This document shows positions 57,881 to 64,000 of a DNA stretch of 64,000 nt, piece by piece (within the stretch, counting starts at the first letter, position 1; the number at the start of each line of letters is the position of its first letter). This DNA is from Gammaproteobacteria bacterium UBA7310 (GTDB taxonomy: Bacteria > Pseudomonadota > Gammaproteobacteria > Pseudomonadales > Ketobacteraceae): the NCBI GenBank assembly GCA_002471665.1, contig DKQK01000040.1, forward strand, positions 62,001 through 126,000, written 5' to 3'. Both the position numbers and the translations under genes were made by a program. The notes below the pieces were generated by a model. The model saw nothing but the letters and a program-made list of their open reading frames with translations. It had not been told where the DNA came from and searched no databases.

Positions 57881-58921
57881 ATGCTTGAATCGGATCGTTT
57901 GATATCACCGCTGACTTCCCGGGAGGATGCCCACGACAGGGCGATCCGGCCCACCTCGTTGGCCGACTACACCGGACAGGAAGCGGTGCGAGAGCAGATG
58001 GATATTTTTATCTCGGCCGCGCGCCAGCGCAGTGAAGCGTTGGATCATACCCTGATCTTCGGGCCTCCGGGGCTGGGTAAAACCACTCTGGCCAATATCA
58101 TTGCCAATGAGATGGGCGGTAATCTGAAAAGCACCTCCGGACCGGTACTGGAAAAAGCCGGCGATCTGGCAGCGTTATTGACCAACCTGGAAGAGGGTGA
58201 TGTGCTGTTCGTGGATGAGATTCACCGCCTGAGCCCGGTGGTGGAGGAAATTCTTTATCCCGCCATGGAAGATTATCAGCTGGATATCATGATCGGAGAG
58301 GGGCCGGCGGCACGCTCCATCAAAATCGATTTGCCGCCGTTTACGTTGGTGGGGGCCACCACCCGGGCAGGCCTTCTGACCTCACCCTTGCGGGATCGCT
58401 TTGGTATTGTGCAGCGCCTGGAGTTCTATTCGGTGGAGGAGTTATCCCGTATCGTGTCCCGCTCAGCTTCCATACTGGGTGTGACCATGGAGCACGAAGG
58501 TGCGGTGGAAGTTGCCCGCAGAAGCCGTGGCACTCCCCGCATTGCCAATCGCCTGCTGCGGCGGGTGCGTGATTTTGCCGAAGTAAAAAGTGATGGCCGG
58601 GTGAGTGCCGACGTGGCGTGCAGGGCCCTGGATATGTTGAAAGTGGATTCCCATGGTTTCGATACCATGGACCGCCGCCTGTTGCTCACCATTATGGAAA
58701 AATTTGACGGCGGGCCGGTGGGGGTTGAAAGCCTGGCGGCGGCCATCAGTGAAGAATCCGGTACCCTGGAAGATGTCATTGAACCCTACCTGATTCAACA
58801 GGGATTCATGATGCGCACCCCGCGCGGGCGCGTGGCCACCCGTACCGCGTATCAGCATTTTGGTTTGAATCCGCCGCGGGAAGCCTCGCCACCCACCCCG
58901 GATCTTTTTAGCGATGAGTGA
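57881..58921 (+). CDS. ruvB: Holliday junction branch migration helicase RuvB
   Basis: A 346-residue hexameric AAA+ motor that drives branch migration. Walker A is 'GPPGLGKTTLANIIANEMG', Walker B 'VLFVDEIHRLSPVVEE', and the arginine finger region 'LRDRFGIVQRLEFYS'. The amino terminus 'RPTSLADYTGQ' and carboxyl winged helix ('LIQQGFMMRTPRGRVAT') are typical. Its end overlaps ybgC by 8 bp, linking ruv and tol genes into one transcript. Confidence 0.98.
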   Translation: MLESDRLISPLTSREDAHDRAIRPTSLADYTGQEAVREQMDIFISAARQRSEALDHTLIFGPPGLGKTTLANIIANEMGGNLKSTSGPVLEKAGDLAALLTNLEEGDVLFVDEIHRLSPVVEEILYPAMEDYQLDIMIGEGPAARSIKIDLPPFTLVGATTRAGLLTSPLRDRFGIVQRLEFYSVEELSRIVSRSASILGVTMEHEGAVEVARRSRGTPRIANRLLRRVRDFAEVKSDGRVSADVACRALDMLKVDSHGFDTMDRRLLLTIMEKFDGGPVGVESLAAAISEESGTLEDVIEPYLIQQGFMMRTPRGRVATRTAYQHFGLNPPREASPPTPDLFSDE

Positions 58922-59318
58922 ATTTTTCATTACGGTGCGGGTCTATCTGGAAGATACGGATGCCGGTGGAATCGTTTACTATGTCAATTATCTGAAGTTT
59001 ATGGAGCGGGCGCGTACGGAACTGTTGCGCACAATGGGCTCCGAGTTCGGAGAATTGTTCAAAAATCGGCTGCAGTTCGTTGTACACAGCCTGGAAGCCC
59101 AGTATTGTAAGTCGGCCAGGGCTGATGATGAACTCAGGGTAACGGCGGGTGTGGAGAAGATCGCCCGCACTTATATCCTGTTTCGGCAGCAGGTGTTCAG
59201 GGATCGTGACCTGATGTGTGAAGCCCGTGTGAAAGTGGCCTGTGTTGATGCAGACAGGCATAAGCCTGCCGCCATTCCAAAACAATTACAGCAACAGTTT
59301 GCCGCCGTTTTGGCCTGA
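58914..59318 (+). CDS. ybgC: Acyl-CoA thioesterase YbgC (tol-pal associated)
   Basis: A 134-residue hot-dog-fold thioesterase. The active-site signature 'VYLEDTDAGGIVYYVNYLKFMERARTELLR' has the catalytic Asp in 'EDTDAGG'. It hydrolyses short acyl-CoA and interacts with phospholipid synthesis proteins in E. coli. It is the first gene of the tol-pal cluster, starting within ruvB, and is followed by tolQ after 17 bp. Confidence 0.94.
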   Translation: MSEFFITVRVYLEDTDAGGIVYYVNYLKFMERARTELLRTMGSEFGELFKNRLQFVVHSLEAQYCKSARADDELRVTAGVEKIARTYILFRQQVFRDRDLMCEARVKVACVDADRHKPAAIPKQLQQQFAAVLA

Positions 59319-59335
59319 ATAGGAGACCCTCTCCC

Positions 59336-60028
59336 GTGGAATCTATGTCCGTTGTCAGTTTGATCATCAATGCCTCCGTGGTGGTGCAGTTGGTGATGCT
59401 GATACTGTTAACTATGTCCATGATTTCCTGGTACATGATCTGGCAACGCCAGTCCGCCCTGTCGAAAACCAGCAAAGCACTTAAAGGTTTTGAGGAACGT
59501 TTCTGGTCCGGTATGGATCTGAGCCGGTTATTCGTGCAGGTGAATACCGAGCCCAATCATTACAGCGGCGAAGAAAATATCTTTCGCGCCGGCTTTAAAG
59601 AGTTTGCCCGCCTGCGCAAGAGTGCTCACAGCGACCCGGAAGCTGTGATGGCCGGTACGGAACGCTCCATGCGGGTGGCTTTGCTGCGCGAACAGGAGAA
59701 ACTGGAAATGTATTTGCCGTTCCTGGCGACCGTGGGCTCCACCAGCCCCTACATCGGCCTGTTTGGTACGGTATGGGGCATCATGCACTCCTTTCTGGCG
59801 TTGGCCAATGAAACTCAGGCCACTCTCTCAGTGGTGGCACCTGGTATTGCAGAAGCGTTGATCGCCACCGCCATCGGTCTGTTCGCGGCGATTCCCGCGG
59901 TGATCAGCTATAACCGTTTTTCAGCGGAAGTAGATCGATTACTGCACAATTACGAAACCTTTATGGATGAGTTTTCCAGCATCCTGCATCGCAAGGCCCA
60001 TTCTTCAGAAGCAGAAGTCAAGGCTTGA
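59336..60028 (+). CDS. tolQ: Tol-Pal system protein TolQ
   Basis: A 230-residue inner-membrane subunit of the proton-driven TolQR motor that energises outer-membrane constriction during division. Three helices lie at about 13-37, 135-155 and 165-190. Signature stretches are 'LEMYLPFLATVGSTSPYIGLFGTVWGIMHSF' and 'VAPGIAEALIATAIGLFAAIPAVI'. The GTG at 59336 has AGGAGA about 9 nt upstream; ATG 59345 is an alternative. It is followed by tolR after 17 bp. Confidence 0.97.
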   Translation: MESMSVVSLIINASVVVQLVMLILLTMSMISWYMIWQRQSALSKTSKALKGFEERFWSGMDLSRLFVQVNTEPNHYSGEENIFRAGFKEFARLRKSAHSDPEAVMAGTERSMRVALLREQEKLEMYLPFLATVGSTSPYIGLFGTVWGIMHSFLALANETQATLSVVAPGIAEALIATAIGLFAAIPAVISYNRFSAEVDRLLHNYETFMDEFSSILHRKAHSSEAEVKA

Positions 60029-60045
60029 TGAGGCGGTAAAGTTCT

Positions 60046-60483
60046 ATGTCGCAGAAACGAACCACCGTGCGCCGCAAATCAATGTCAGAAATCAATGTGG
60101 TGCCTTATATTGATGTCATGTTGGTGTTGCTGGTGGTGTTCATGATCACCGCTCCCATGATGACATCCGGCATTAAAGTGGATTTGCCGGACGCCGATGC
60201 GGAACCCCTGGTGCTGCCAAAGGATCAGCAGTACGTGATTGTATCGGTGAATCATAATGGCCAGTATTTCATCAGTACCGCCGATGACAAGCAAACCCCC
60301 AAAGCGCTGCCGGACATAGTAGAAGCCGTTGCCGCCCTGAAGAAGCAGAAGCCGGATACCCCGGTCTTGATGGAGGGGGATGAGCGGGTGGCCTATGGCC
60401 TGGTGATGCGCATGATGATAGCGCTGCAACAGGCGGGGGTGGATGACGTGGGGCTGGTGACCGAAAACGGTTCCAGGGAGTAG
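60046..60483 (+). CDS. tolR: Tol-Pal system protein TolR
   Basis: A 145-residue ExbD/TolR-family protein with one membrane helix (about 20-42). The proton-binding Asp lies in 'VVPYIDVMLVLLVVFMI', preceded by the cytoplasmic 'SEINV'. The periplasmic domain follows with 'TSGIKVDLP'. It works with TolQ and TolA. The tolA start lies 3 bp after its stop. Confidence 0.97.
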   Translation: MSQKRTTVRRKSMSEINVVPYIDVMLVLLVVFMITAPMMTSGIKVDLPDADAEPLVLPKDQQYVIVSVNHNGQYFISTADDKQTPKALPDIVEAVAALKKQKPDTPVLMEGDERVAYGLVMRMMIALQQAGVDDVGLVTENGSRE

Positions 60484-60486
60484 CGC

Positions 60487-61245
60487 TTGTCCTTTTCCGG
60501 TCTGGACATCTCTGCCCTGATTAAGGCCTTTCTGGTCCATGCGATGGTGGTGGGGCTGCTGTTTTTCAGTTGGCCGGACACCGATGAGGTAGTCAAACTG
60601 AAGCCTGTGCCCAGGCACGTAACGGCGGTGGTGGTAGAAAAGCCAAAGCCGAAGGTGGCGCCAAAACCTCAGGCCAAGCCAAAACCGGCGCCTGCACCCA
60701 AGCCGAAACCCAAACCCAAACCTAAGCCAAAGCCAAAGCCAAAGCCAGATAAGCCTAAACCCAAGCCGGAACCAGCGAAGCCAAAGCCCAAGCCGGCTCC
60801 CAAACCGAAACCGGAAGAGCCCAAGCCGGCACCGAAAGAGGCGCCATCCGAGGCATTCAGCGATTTGCTGAAACAGGAGATGGAGGCCATCAAACAGGAT
60901 GAGGCGGAAGCGATGCCCGCCGCCGAGTCCAGTGAAACGGCGCAACAACTGGACGAGATACTGCAGTATAAAGCCATTATTCAGCAGACAATGAAACGCT
61001 ATTGGGCTCGGCCTCCCAGTGCCCGAAATGGTATGGTGGTGACCCTGAGCATCAGTCTGCTGCCCGGTGGAGAAGTAAAATCGGTGGTTATTGATCGTTC
61101 CAGCGGCAACAGCGCATTTGATAATGCAGCTGTGCAGGCCGTGCAGAAAGCTGGACGTTTCAGTGTGCCACCGGACCCGCAACTGTTTGACCGGCATTTC
61201 CGTAACTTTAAAATGCGCTTCAAACCGGATGATTTACGCTATTAA
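60487..61245 (+). CDS. tolA: Tol-Pal system protein TolA with Lys-Pro-rich middle domain
   Basis: A 252-residue inner-membrane protein connecting TolQR to TolB and Pal. The TTG start at 60487 follows tolR closely. There is one membrane helix (about 11-29), a middle domain (51-119) made almost only of Lys-Pro repeats, a short helical acidic linker (about 120-155) and the carboxyl TolA domain III (about 160-252, 'YWARPPSARNGMVVTLSISLLPGGEVKSVVI'). E. coli TolA has a much longer Ala/Lys/Glu-rich helical middle domain, so this version is short and TonB-like. The assignment rests on position and domain III. Confidence 0.92.
   Translation: MSFSGLDISALIKAFLVHAMVVGLLFFSWPDTDEVVKLKPVPRHVTAVVVEKPKPKVAPKPQAKPKPAPAPKPKPKPKPKPKPKPKPDKPKPKPEPAKPKPKPAPKPKPEEPKPAPKEAPSEAFSDLLKQEMEAIKQDEAEAMPAAESSETAQQLDEILQYKAIIQQTMKRYWARPPSARNGMVVTLSISLLPGGEVKSVVIDRSSGNSAFDNAAVQAVQKAGRFSVPPDPQLFDRHFRNFKMRFKPDDLRY
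60637..60843 (+). repeat. Low-complexity Lys-Pro coding repeat in tolA
   Basis: Reiterated AAGCCx and AAACCx codon pairs encode residues 51-119 of TolA. The units vary at third positions, which indicates selection on the protein rather than recent DNA slippage alone. Confidence 0.85.
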
Positions 61246-61263
61246 CCTGACATTAGGGTGAGT

Positions 61264-62571
61264 ATGAGACTAGCTATGAAATACCTGACAACGATACTGT
61301 GTTGGCTTGTGTTGTTTTCAGCCCCAGCCCGGGCCGAGCTGATCATTGAAATTACCGAAGGCATCACCGATGCCACGTCCATCGCCATCGTACCTTTTGC
61401 CTGGAGCGGGCCCCGTTTGTCAGAGGATGTGGCCGCCATTGTGGCGGCCGATCTGCATCGCTCCGGGCAATTTGCGCCGTTGGAACGCTCCAAAATGCTG
61501 AGCCTGCCCACCCAGGAGAGTCAGGTTTTCTTCCGGGATTGGCAGTCCAAAACCAACGGTGCCGAATATTTGGTCATTGGTCGCATGAGCGGAACCAATG
61601 ACGGAAAGTACCGGGTTGATTATCAGCTTTTTGACGTTTACCAGCAGCGCTCTATCAAAAAATGGTTTGCCACCGGCAATGATCTGCGGGCGCTCTCTCA
61701 CCATATCAGTGATGTGCTGTACCAGCAGTTGACCGGTATCCGGGGGGCGTTCTCCACCAAAATGGTGTATGTCACCATGGAATACCTCAACAATTCCGGT
61801 AAGCGGGTACAGCGCTACCGTCTGTATGTGGCGGATGTCGATGGCCACAATGAGCGCATTTTGATGGAATCCAGCGAACCTATTCTGTCCCCCAGCTGGG
61901 CACCCAATGGGCGCCATATCACGTATGTCTCGTTCAAAAGCACGCGGCCGGCGATTTACATCATGGATACCAAAAACGGTCGGGAAAAGAAAATTACCGG
62001 GTTCAGTGGTTTGAATGGGGCACCCCGGTTCTCACCGGATGGGCGCAGTATGGCCATGGTGCTGTCAAAAGACGGCAACCCTGAGATCTACACCATGGAT
62101 CTCAGCAATGGAAAATTGAAACGAATCACCAATCACTATGCCATCGATACGGAGCCAACCTGGTCGCCGGATGGACAAAGTCTCATTTTTACCTCGGAAA
62201 GAGGCGGTTCTCCACAAATTTATCGTCAACATCTTGATTCTGGAAAGGTTGAACGCTTAACATTCGATGGCAACTACAATGCGCGACCGGCGCTGACTCC
62301 GGATGGTAGATTTCTGGCAATGGTGCATCGCTCAAACGGTATCTTCCACATTGCTGTGAAAGATCTGGTTCGGGGAACGTTTAATATTTTGACTGAAACG
62401 AACCTGGATGAATCGCCGAGTATTGCACCCAATGCCAGTATGATAATCTACGCCACAATGGATAAAAATCGAGGGGTTCTTGCTGCAGTCTCTCTGGATG
62501 GCAGGGTAAAAGTAAAACTGCCGTCGCGAGTTGGAGACGTGCGAGAGCCTGCCTGGTCGCCATTTATGTAA
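61264..62571 (+). CDS. tolB: Tol-Pal system protein TolB
   Basis: A 435-residue periplasmic protein. The preferred start is ATG 61264 (AGGGTG 6 nt upstream); GTG 61258 and ATG 61276 are also in frame. The signal peptide core 'MKYLTTILCWLVLFSAPARA' is cleaved before 'ELIIEIT'. An amino alpha/beta domain (about 30-160) precedes a six-bladed beta-propeller with repeats such as 'PSWAPNGRHITYVSF', 'PRFSPDGRSMAMVLS' and 'PTWSPDGQSLIFTSE'. It binds Pal and TolA during outer-membrane constriction. Confidence 0.96.
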   Translation: MRLAMKYLTTILCWLVLFSAPARAELIIEITEGITDATSIAIVPFAWSGPRLSEDVAAIVAADLHRSGQFAPLERSKMLSLPTQESQVFFRDWQSKTNGAEYLVIGRMSGTNDGKYRVDYQLFDVYQQRSIKKWFATGNDLRALSHHISDVLYQQLTGIRGAFSTKMVYVTMEYLNNSGKRVQRYRLYVADVDGHNERILMESSEPILSPSWAPNGRHITYVSFKSTRPAIYIMDTKNGREKKITGFSGLNGAPRFSPDGRSMAMVLSKDGNPEIYTMDLSNGKLKRITNHYAIDTEPTWSPDGQSLIFTSERGGSPQIYRQHLDSGKVERLTFDGNYNARPALTPDGRFLAMVHRSNGIFHIAVKDLVRGTFNILTETNLDESPSIAPNASMIIYATMDKNRGVLAAVSLDGRVKVKLPSRVGDVREPAWSPFM

Positions 62572-62590
62572 AAAAAATGTTGCAAGCCTG

Positions 62591-62619
62591 TTTAAAAACT
62601 TTAACTGAACCACTAATAT
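62591..62619 (+). promoter_or_regulatory. Possible internal promoter for pal
   Basis: TTTAAA (62591-62596), a 17-bp spacer and TAATAT (62614-62619) lie about 33 bp before pal in the 80-bp tolB-pal gap. Each box matches the consensus at 4 of 6 positions. Separate pal promoters are known in other species. Confidence 0.35.
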
Positions 62620-62651
62620 CTGCCAGGAGTTACCCCTCTTAGGAGTCAAAT

Positions 62652-63188
62652 ATGTCCATGTTTAACCGTAATGCCCTGTTAGCCCTGTTTGCTGCTGTTG
62701 CGATTTCTGCCTGTAGCTCTACCCCTGAAGACACCACTGCTGAACCAGCCGATGCTGGGACAACAACGCAAGCACCTGACCAGGATGTTAGCGGCGGTAC
62801 GATGGACGATACTTATGGCGCTGCACAAGAGCCTACCAATCCAGCGTTGGAAAACCGTGTAGTGTACTTCGATTTTGACAAAGCCAATATTCGACCCGAT
62901 GCGATCGCGACCCTGCAAGCCCATGCACAGTACCTGTCTCAGAATCCCGGTGCCCGTGTTCGTGTGGAAGGGCATGCGGACGAGCGTGGCACCCGTGAGT
63001 ACAACATGGCATTGGGTGAGCGTCGTGCCAAGGCTGCTGCCAGCTTCCTGGCTGCCAATGGTGCATCGGCTTCCCAGTTGGAAATCATCAGCTACGGTGA
63101 AGAGCGTCCTGTTGCCTTGGGCCATGATGAAAGTTCCTGGTCTCAAAACCGCCGTTCTGAGCTGAACTACACCGCCGAAGCGCCCTGA
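62652..63188 (+). CDS. pal: Peptidoglycan-associated lipoprotein Pal
   Basis: A 178-residue outer-membrane lipoprotein. The lipobox is 'ISAC' with the lipidated Cys at about residue 21. An Asp/Thr/Ala-rich linker (about 22-70) leads to an OmpA-like peptidoglycan-binding domain (about 71-175), with 'VYFDFDKANIRPDA' and 'RVEGHADERGTREYNMALGERRA', whose Asp and Arg bind diaminopimelate. AGGAG lies 8 nt before the ATG. It is followed by cpoB after 5 bp. Confidence 0.97.
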   Translation: MSMFNRNALLALFAAVAISACSSTPEDTTAEPADAGTTTQAPDQDVSGGTMDDTYGAAQEPTNPALENRVVYFDFDKANIRPDAIATLQAHAQYLSQNPGARVRVEGHADERGTREYNMALGERRAKAAASFLAANGASASQLEIISYGEERPVALGHDESSWSQNRRSELNYTAEAP

Positions 63189-63193
63189 TATTG

Positions 63194-64000
63194 ATGCTTC
63201 GATCGTTACTGGTTCTGGCACTATCCACGGTTGCTGCAATCGCAGCAGCCGTTCCTCCCTACGAACCACTGCCTTCCAACTCCAAATCGACCATTCAACC
63301 TGCCAGCAAAAACTCCAGGAGCGCCAGTAAGCCACCTGTGGTGGCCGATGATTATGGCGATGCCGATCCGGGGTTTTCCTACAGTGCTGCTGTGGATAGC
63401 AGTCCGTCTGCTGCCACTTCGGGTGTGTCATGGGATGTTATGTCCCAGATGCAGCAACTGCAGCAGGAAGTACTGCAACTGCGGGGAATGGTGGAAGAGC
63501 TCAAACACCAGATCGACATCATGCAGAAGCAGGAACGGGAGCGCTATCTGGATCTCGACATGCGCATCAATCAGATGCAGTCCGGTGCCCCCTCTGGTGC
63601 CACCCGTGGGTCGGGCGGCAGTGCTTCGTCCACGGCCAAACAGGATGACAAGGCCCTGTATGAAAAAGCCAGTCAATTGCGCAAGGATGGCAAGTACATT
63701 GAAGCCATCGCGGTTCTGCAGCAGTTATTGCAGCAATCCCCCTCAGGTTTGTACGCGCCATACAGTGAGTATTGGCTGGGGGAGCTGTATATGGTGGCGG
63801 ACCCGGTAGACCTGGATCAGGCCAAGCGCCATTTTATCAATTTACTGGCCAATCACGGCGACCATGTGAAAGTGCCTGATGCCATGTACAAGTTGGGCAA
63901 GCTCTACGCCAGCAAGGGCGAGAACAGCAAAGCCAAAAGCACCCTGAACGAACTGATCAAGCAGTACCCGGACAAGTCAGCCTCCAGATTGGCCCAGGAT
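63194..64000 (+). CDS. cpoB: Cell division coordinator CpoB (YbgF), 3' end missing
   Basis: The frame is open from ATG 63194 to the window edge (269 codons). A signal peptide (about 1-20, cleaved near 'AIAAAV') is followed by a linker and a coiled coil (about 85-130; 'SQMQQLQQEVLQLRGMVEELKHQIDIMQKQ') that trimerises in relatives. Tetratricopeptide-like repeats begin near residue 155 ('ALYEKASQLRKDGKYIEAIAVLQQLLQQSP'). CpoB links peptidoglycan synthesis with Tol-Pal constriction. It is the usual last gene of the tol-pal cluster. Confidence 0.92.
   Translation, partial: MLRSLLVLALSTVAAIAAAVPPYEPLPSNSKSTIQPASKNSRSASKPPVVADDYGDADPGFSYSAAVDSSPSAATSGVSWDVMSQMQQLQQEVLQLRGMVEELKHQIDIMQKQERERYLDLDMRINQMQSGAPSGATRGSGGSASSTAKQDDKALYEKASQLRKDGKYIEAIAVLQQLLQQSPSGLYAPYSEYWLGELYMVADPVDLDQAKRHFINLLANHGDHVKVPDAMYKLGKLYASKGENSKAKSTLNELIKQYPDKSASRLAQD

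Noticed and set aside
60637..60843. Possible CRISPR-like or minisatellite array
   Set aside because: The repetition is due to Lys-Pro codons within tolA. There are no spacers or regular repeat units.
60085..61197. Long open frame on the minus strand opposite tolR and tolA
   Set aside because: It is the shadow of the repetitive tolA codons; its Gly/Leu/Trp/Arg-rich translation has no family features and the plus strand holds clear genes.
1..64000. tRNA, rRNA, phage or transposon genes
   Set aside because: Scanning by eye showed no cloverleaf-like sequence, rRNA core, integrase or transposase. A tRNAscan or ISfinder run was not possible.

Overview
The window looks like chromosomal DNA of a gammaproteobacterium of the Pseudomonadales/Oceanospirillales type, broadly like Alcanivorax, Ketobacter or Marinobacter. 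The main reason is gene order. purM-purN lies divergent to a DUF2066 gene followed by a CDP-alcohol phosphatidyltransferase and hda. At the other end, fmdB-aspS-yebC-ruvCAB-ybgC-tolQRAB-pal-cpoB is collinear, as in pseudomonads. The genus is an inference. Coding density is high. I saw no rRNA, tRNA, CRISPR array, insertion sequence or phage genes. The first gene (DUF3108) and the last (cpoB) run off the window.

Layout. (1) 1-4.9 kb: purine synthesis, a phospholipid head-group enzyme and Hda. (2) 4.9-11.5 kb: a membrane GGDEF/EAL protein, a 7TMR-DISM hybrid histidine kinase and an AraC-family regulator. (3) 11.5-17.4 kb, minus strand: glucokinase followed by hoxF-U-Y-H and the protease hoxW, a bidirectional NAD-linked [NiFe] hydrogenase. 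(4) 17.6-29.6 kb: a full glycogen/alpha-glucan region with glycogen phosphorylase, MalQ, a GH57 amylase, GlgC, GlgB, GlgA and a PfkB-family kinase. (5) 29.6-32.8 kb: a lipoprotein, a c-type-haem Tll0287-like sensor and a Ser/Thr protein kinase in one run. (6) 33-41 kb: the MoxR/DUF58/DUF4350/DUF4129/SpoIIM/RDD cluster, running on from arsC, wrbA and DUF2069. (7) 41-49.4 kb: YihY, a PilZ-like protein, an alpha/beta hydrolase, class I fumarase, a CheY-CheC-diguanylate cyclase module and a lytic transglycosylase. (8) 49.4-53.1 kb: ProS, an HU protein with a Lys/Ala tail and an Hpt/HD-GYP protein. (9) 53.3-64 kb: fmdB, aspS, yebC, a small membrane protein, ruvCAB and tol-pal.

How it fits together. 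Regions 3 and 4 suggest a storage-and-fermentation cassette. Glucose units are stored through GlgC-GlgA-GlgB and released through GlgP, MalQ, GH57 and glucokinase. The soluble NAD hydrogenase could then balance NADH/NAD+ when respiration is limited. This link is inferred from gene neighbourhood only. A second theme is cyclic-di-GMP: a GGDEF/EAL protein, a GGEEF cyclase tied to CheY and CheC, an Hpt-HD-GYP protein and a PilZ-like protein. Most of the rest is housekeeping. The less ordinary items are the hydrogenase-glycogen adjacency, the HoxF amino-terminal domain with missing cluster ligands, the haem-sensor/kinase operon with a duplicated module in the kinase tail, the Hpt-HD-GYP fusion and the Lys-Pro-rich TolA.
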